5,195 nucleotides of DNA, from assembly GCA_937920575.1 (NCBI GenBank), contig CAKZSF010000185.1, forward strand, positions 1-5,195, read 5' to 3'. The stretch's first letter is position 1. Each line of letters opens with the position of its first letter. The notes beneath the pieces were generated by a model. It was not told the DNA's origin and did not search any database. It was given only the letters and a program-made list of their open reading frames with translations. Position numbers and translations under genes: made by a program. Below are positions 4,811 through 5,195 of this stretch, piece after piece. Origin of the DNA: an uncultured Sphingomonadaceae bacterium. GTDB taxonomy: Bacteria > Pseudomonadota > Alphaproteobacteria > Sphingomonadales > Sphingomonadaceae.

Positions 4811-5195
4811 TCAATCGCTGCTGCTGTCGCGAGTCATGACGGGCAAATCTTTGGGATGCATGCGCTGTTCGTGCAAGATCGACCAACCTGCCAGAAACAG
4901 TCCCGCGACCAATGGCCCCAGAACGATGCCGGACAATCCCAACAATGCAATCCCGCCAAGCGTTGTGACCAGAATGATCCAATCGGGAATGCCCGTATCG
5001 CGTCCGACGAGAATGGGGCGCAAGATGTTGTCCGCCATGCCGATCACGGCAACACCAGAGATAATCACCACTGCCGCTTGCCAATATTCCCCAATCGCCA
5101 GAAGATAGATCGCAACTGGCCCCCACACGATGGCGGGGCCAACAGCGGGCAGCAGCGCGAACAGCCCCATCAACACGCCGAACAAAGCAACCGAA
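4811..5195 (-). CDS. AI-2E family (PerM-like) transporter, C-terminal part (5' truncated by window)
   Basis: The frame is open to the window edge, so the start lies beyond base 5195; the TTG at 5185 is internal. About 128 residues are visible. They show the family's C-terminal block: FGVLMGLFALLPAVGPAIVW (re-entrant segment, counterpart of 'G..tGllaliPvvG..lvw'), a helix around YLLAIGEYWQAAVVIISGV, the hallmark DNILRPILVGR loop (family 'DNxLRPxLVG'), then IILVTTLGGIALLGLSGI and VLGPLVAGLFLAG (family 'GGlxxfGllGlxlGP'). The cytoplasmic tail is short (HEQRMHPKDLPVMTRDSSSD). Family members are eight-helix inner-membrane proteins. Few have tested functions; autoinducer-2 export was shown for E. 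coli TqsA, and others act as Na+/H+ antiporters, so the substrate here is unknown. The stop is TGA at 4813-4811. It may share a transcript with the GDT1-like gene. Confidence 0.93.
   Translation of the reverse strand, partial: SVALFGVLMGLFALLPAVGPAIVWGPVAIYLLAIGEYWQAAVVIISGVAVIGMADNILRPILVGRDTGIPDWIILVTTLGGIALLGLSGIVLGPLVAGLFLAGWSILHEQRMHPKDLPVMTRDSSSD

Noticed and set aside
4563..5108. Open frame of 181 codons on the + strand
   Set aside because: It lies fully antisense to the GDT1-like and AI-2E genes, which have strong family motifs and natural composition. Its own translation is serine/arginine/proline-rich with no domain; it is a shadow of GC-rich codon use.
1..5195. Mobile element, CRISPR array, tRNA, rRNA or riboswitch
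   Set aside because: No transposase or integrase motifs, no terminal repeats with target duplications, no regular repeat-spacer pattern and no cloverleaf-like sequence were seen. Gaps between genes are all under 120 bases.

Overview
The window looks like core chromosome of an alphaproteobacterium, most likely Sphingomonadales of the Erythrobacter/Altererythrobacter type. The reasons are a moderately GC-rich, compact layout, an alphaproteobacterial-style Pol IV, and a pairing of proteins whose wording resembles sphingomonad homologues. That placement is inference from protein style; no marker gene is present.

Layout. At the left edge is the 3' part of an acyl-CoA carboxylase carboxyltransferase subunit gene (+ strand, ends at 487). 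It converges, across a 117-base hairpin-rich spacer, on a Bcr/CflA-type drug-efflux MFS gene (- strand, 605-1840). That gene diverges from dinB (DNA polymerase IV, + strand, 1893-3050) across about 50 bases. The rest of the window is a run of four - strand genes, read right to left: an AI-2E family (PerM-like) membrane protein that is cut by the window edge, a six-TM membrane protein that looks like a degenerate TMEM165/GDT1 (UPF0016) relative, a short 6-phosphogluconolactonase (pgl), and a NUDIX hydrolase. pgl and the NUDIX gene overlap by 13 bases. The NUDIX gene and dinB overlap tail to tail by 15 bases.

How the genes relate. There is no single pathway. The carboxyltransferase belongs to acyl-CoA (propionyl-CoA-like) metabolism, pgl to the oxidative pentose phosphate/Entner-Doudoroff route, the NUDIX enzyme to nucleotide or metabolite clean-up, and dinB to translesion synthesis. 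NUDIX and pgl are probably translationally coupled. The two membrane protein genes on the right may share a transcript.

No mobile element, CRISPR array, tRNA or rRNA was seen. The points most worth a second look are the GDT1-like protein, which has lost both canonical acidic E-x-G-D-K signatures; the shortened Pgl, which lacks the usual helical segment before its catalytic loop; the dense hairpin block at 488-604; and two start codons placed just downstream of -10-like hexamers, which suggests leaderless transcripts.
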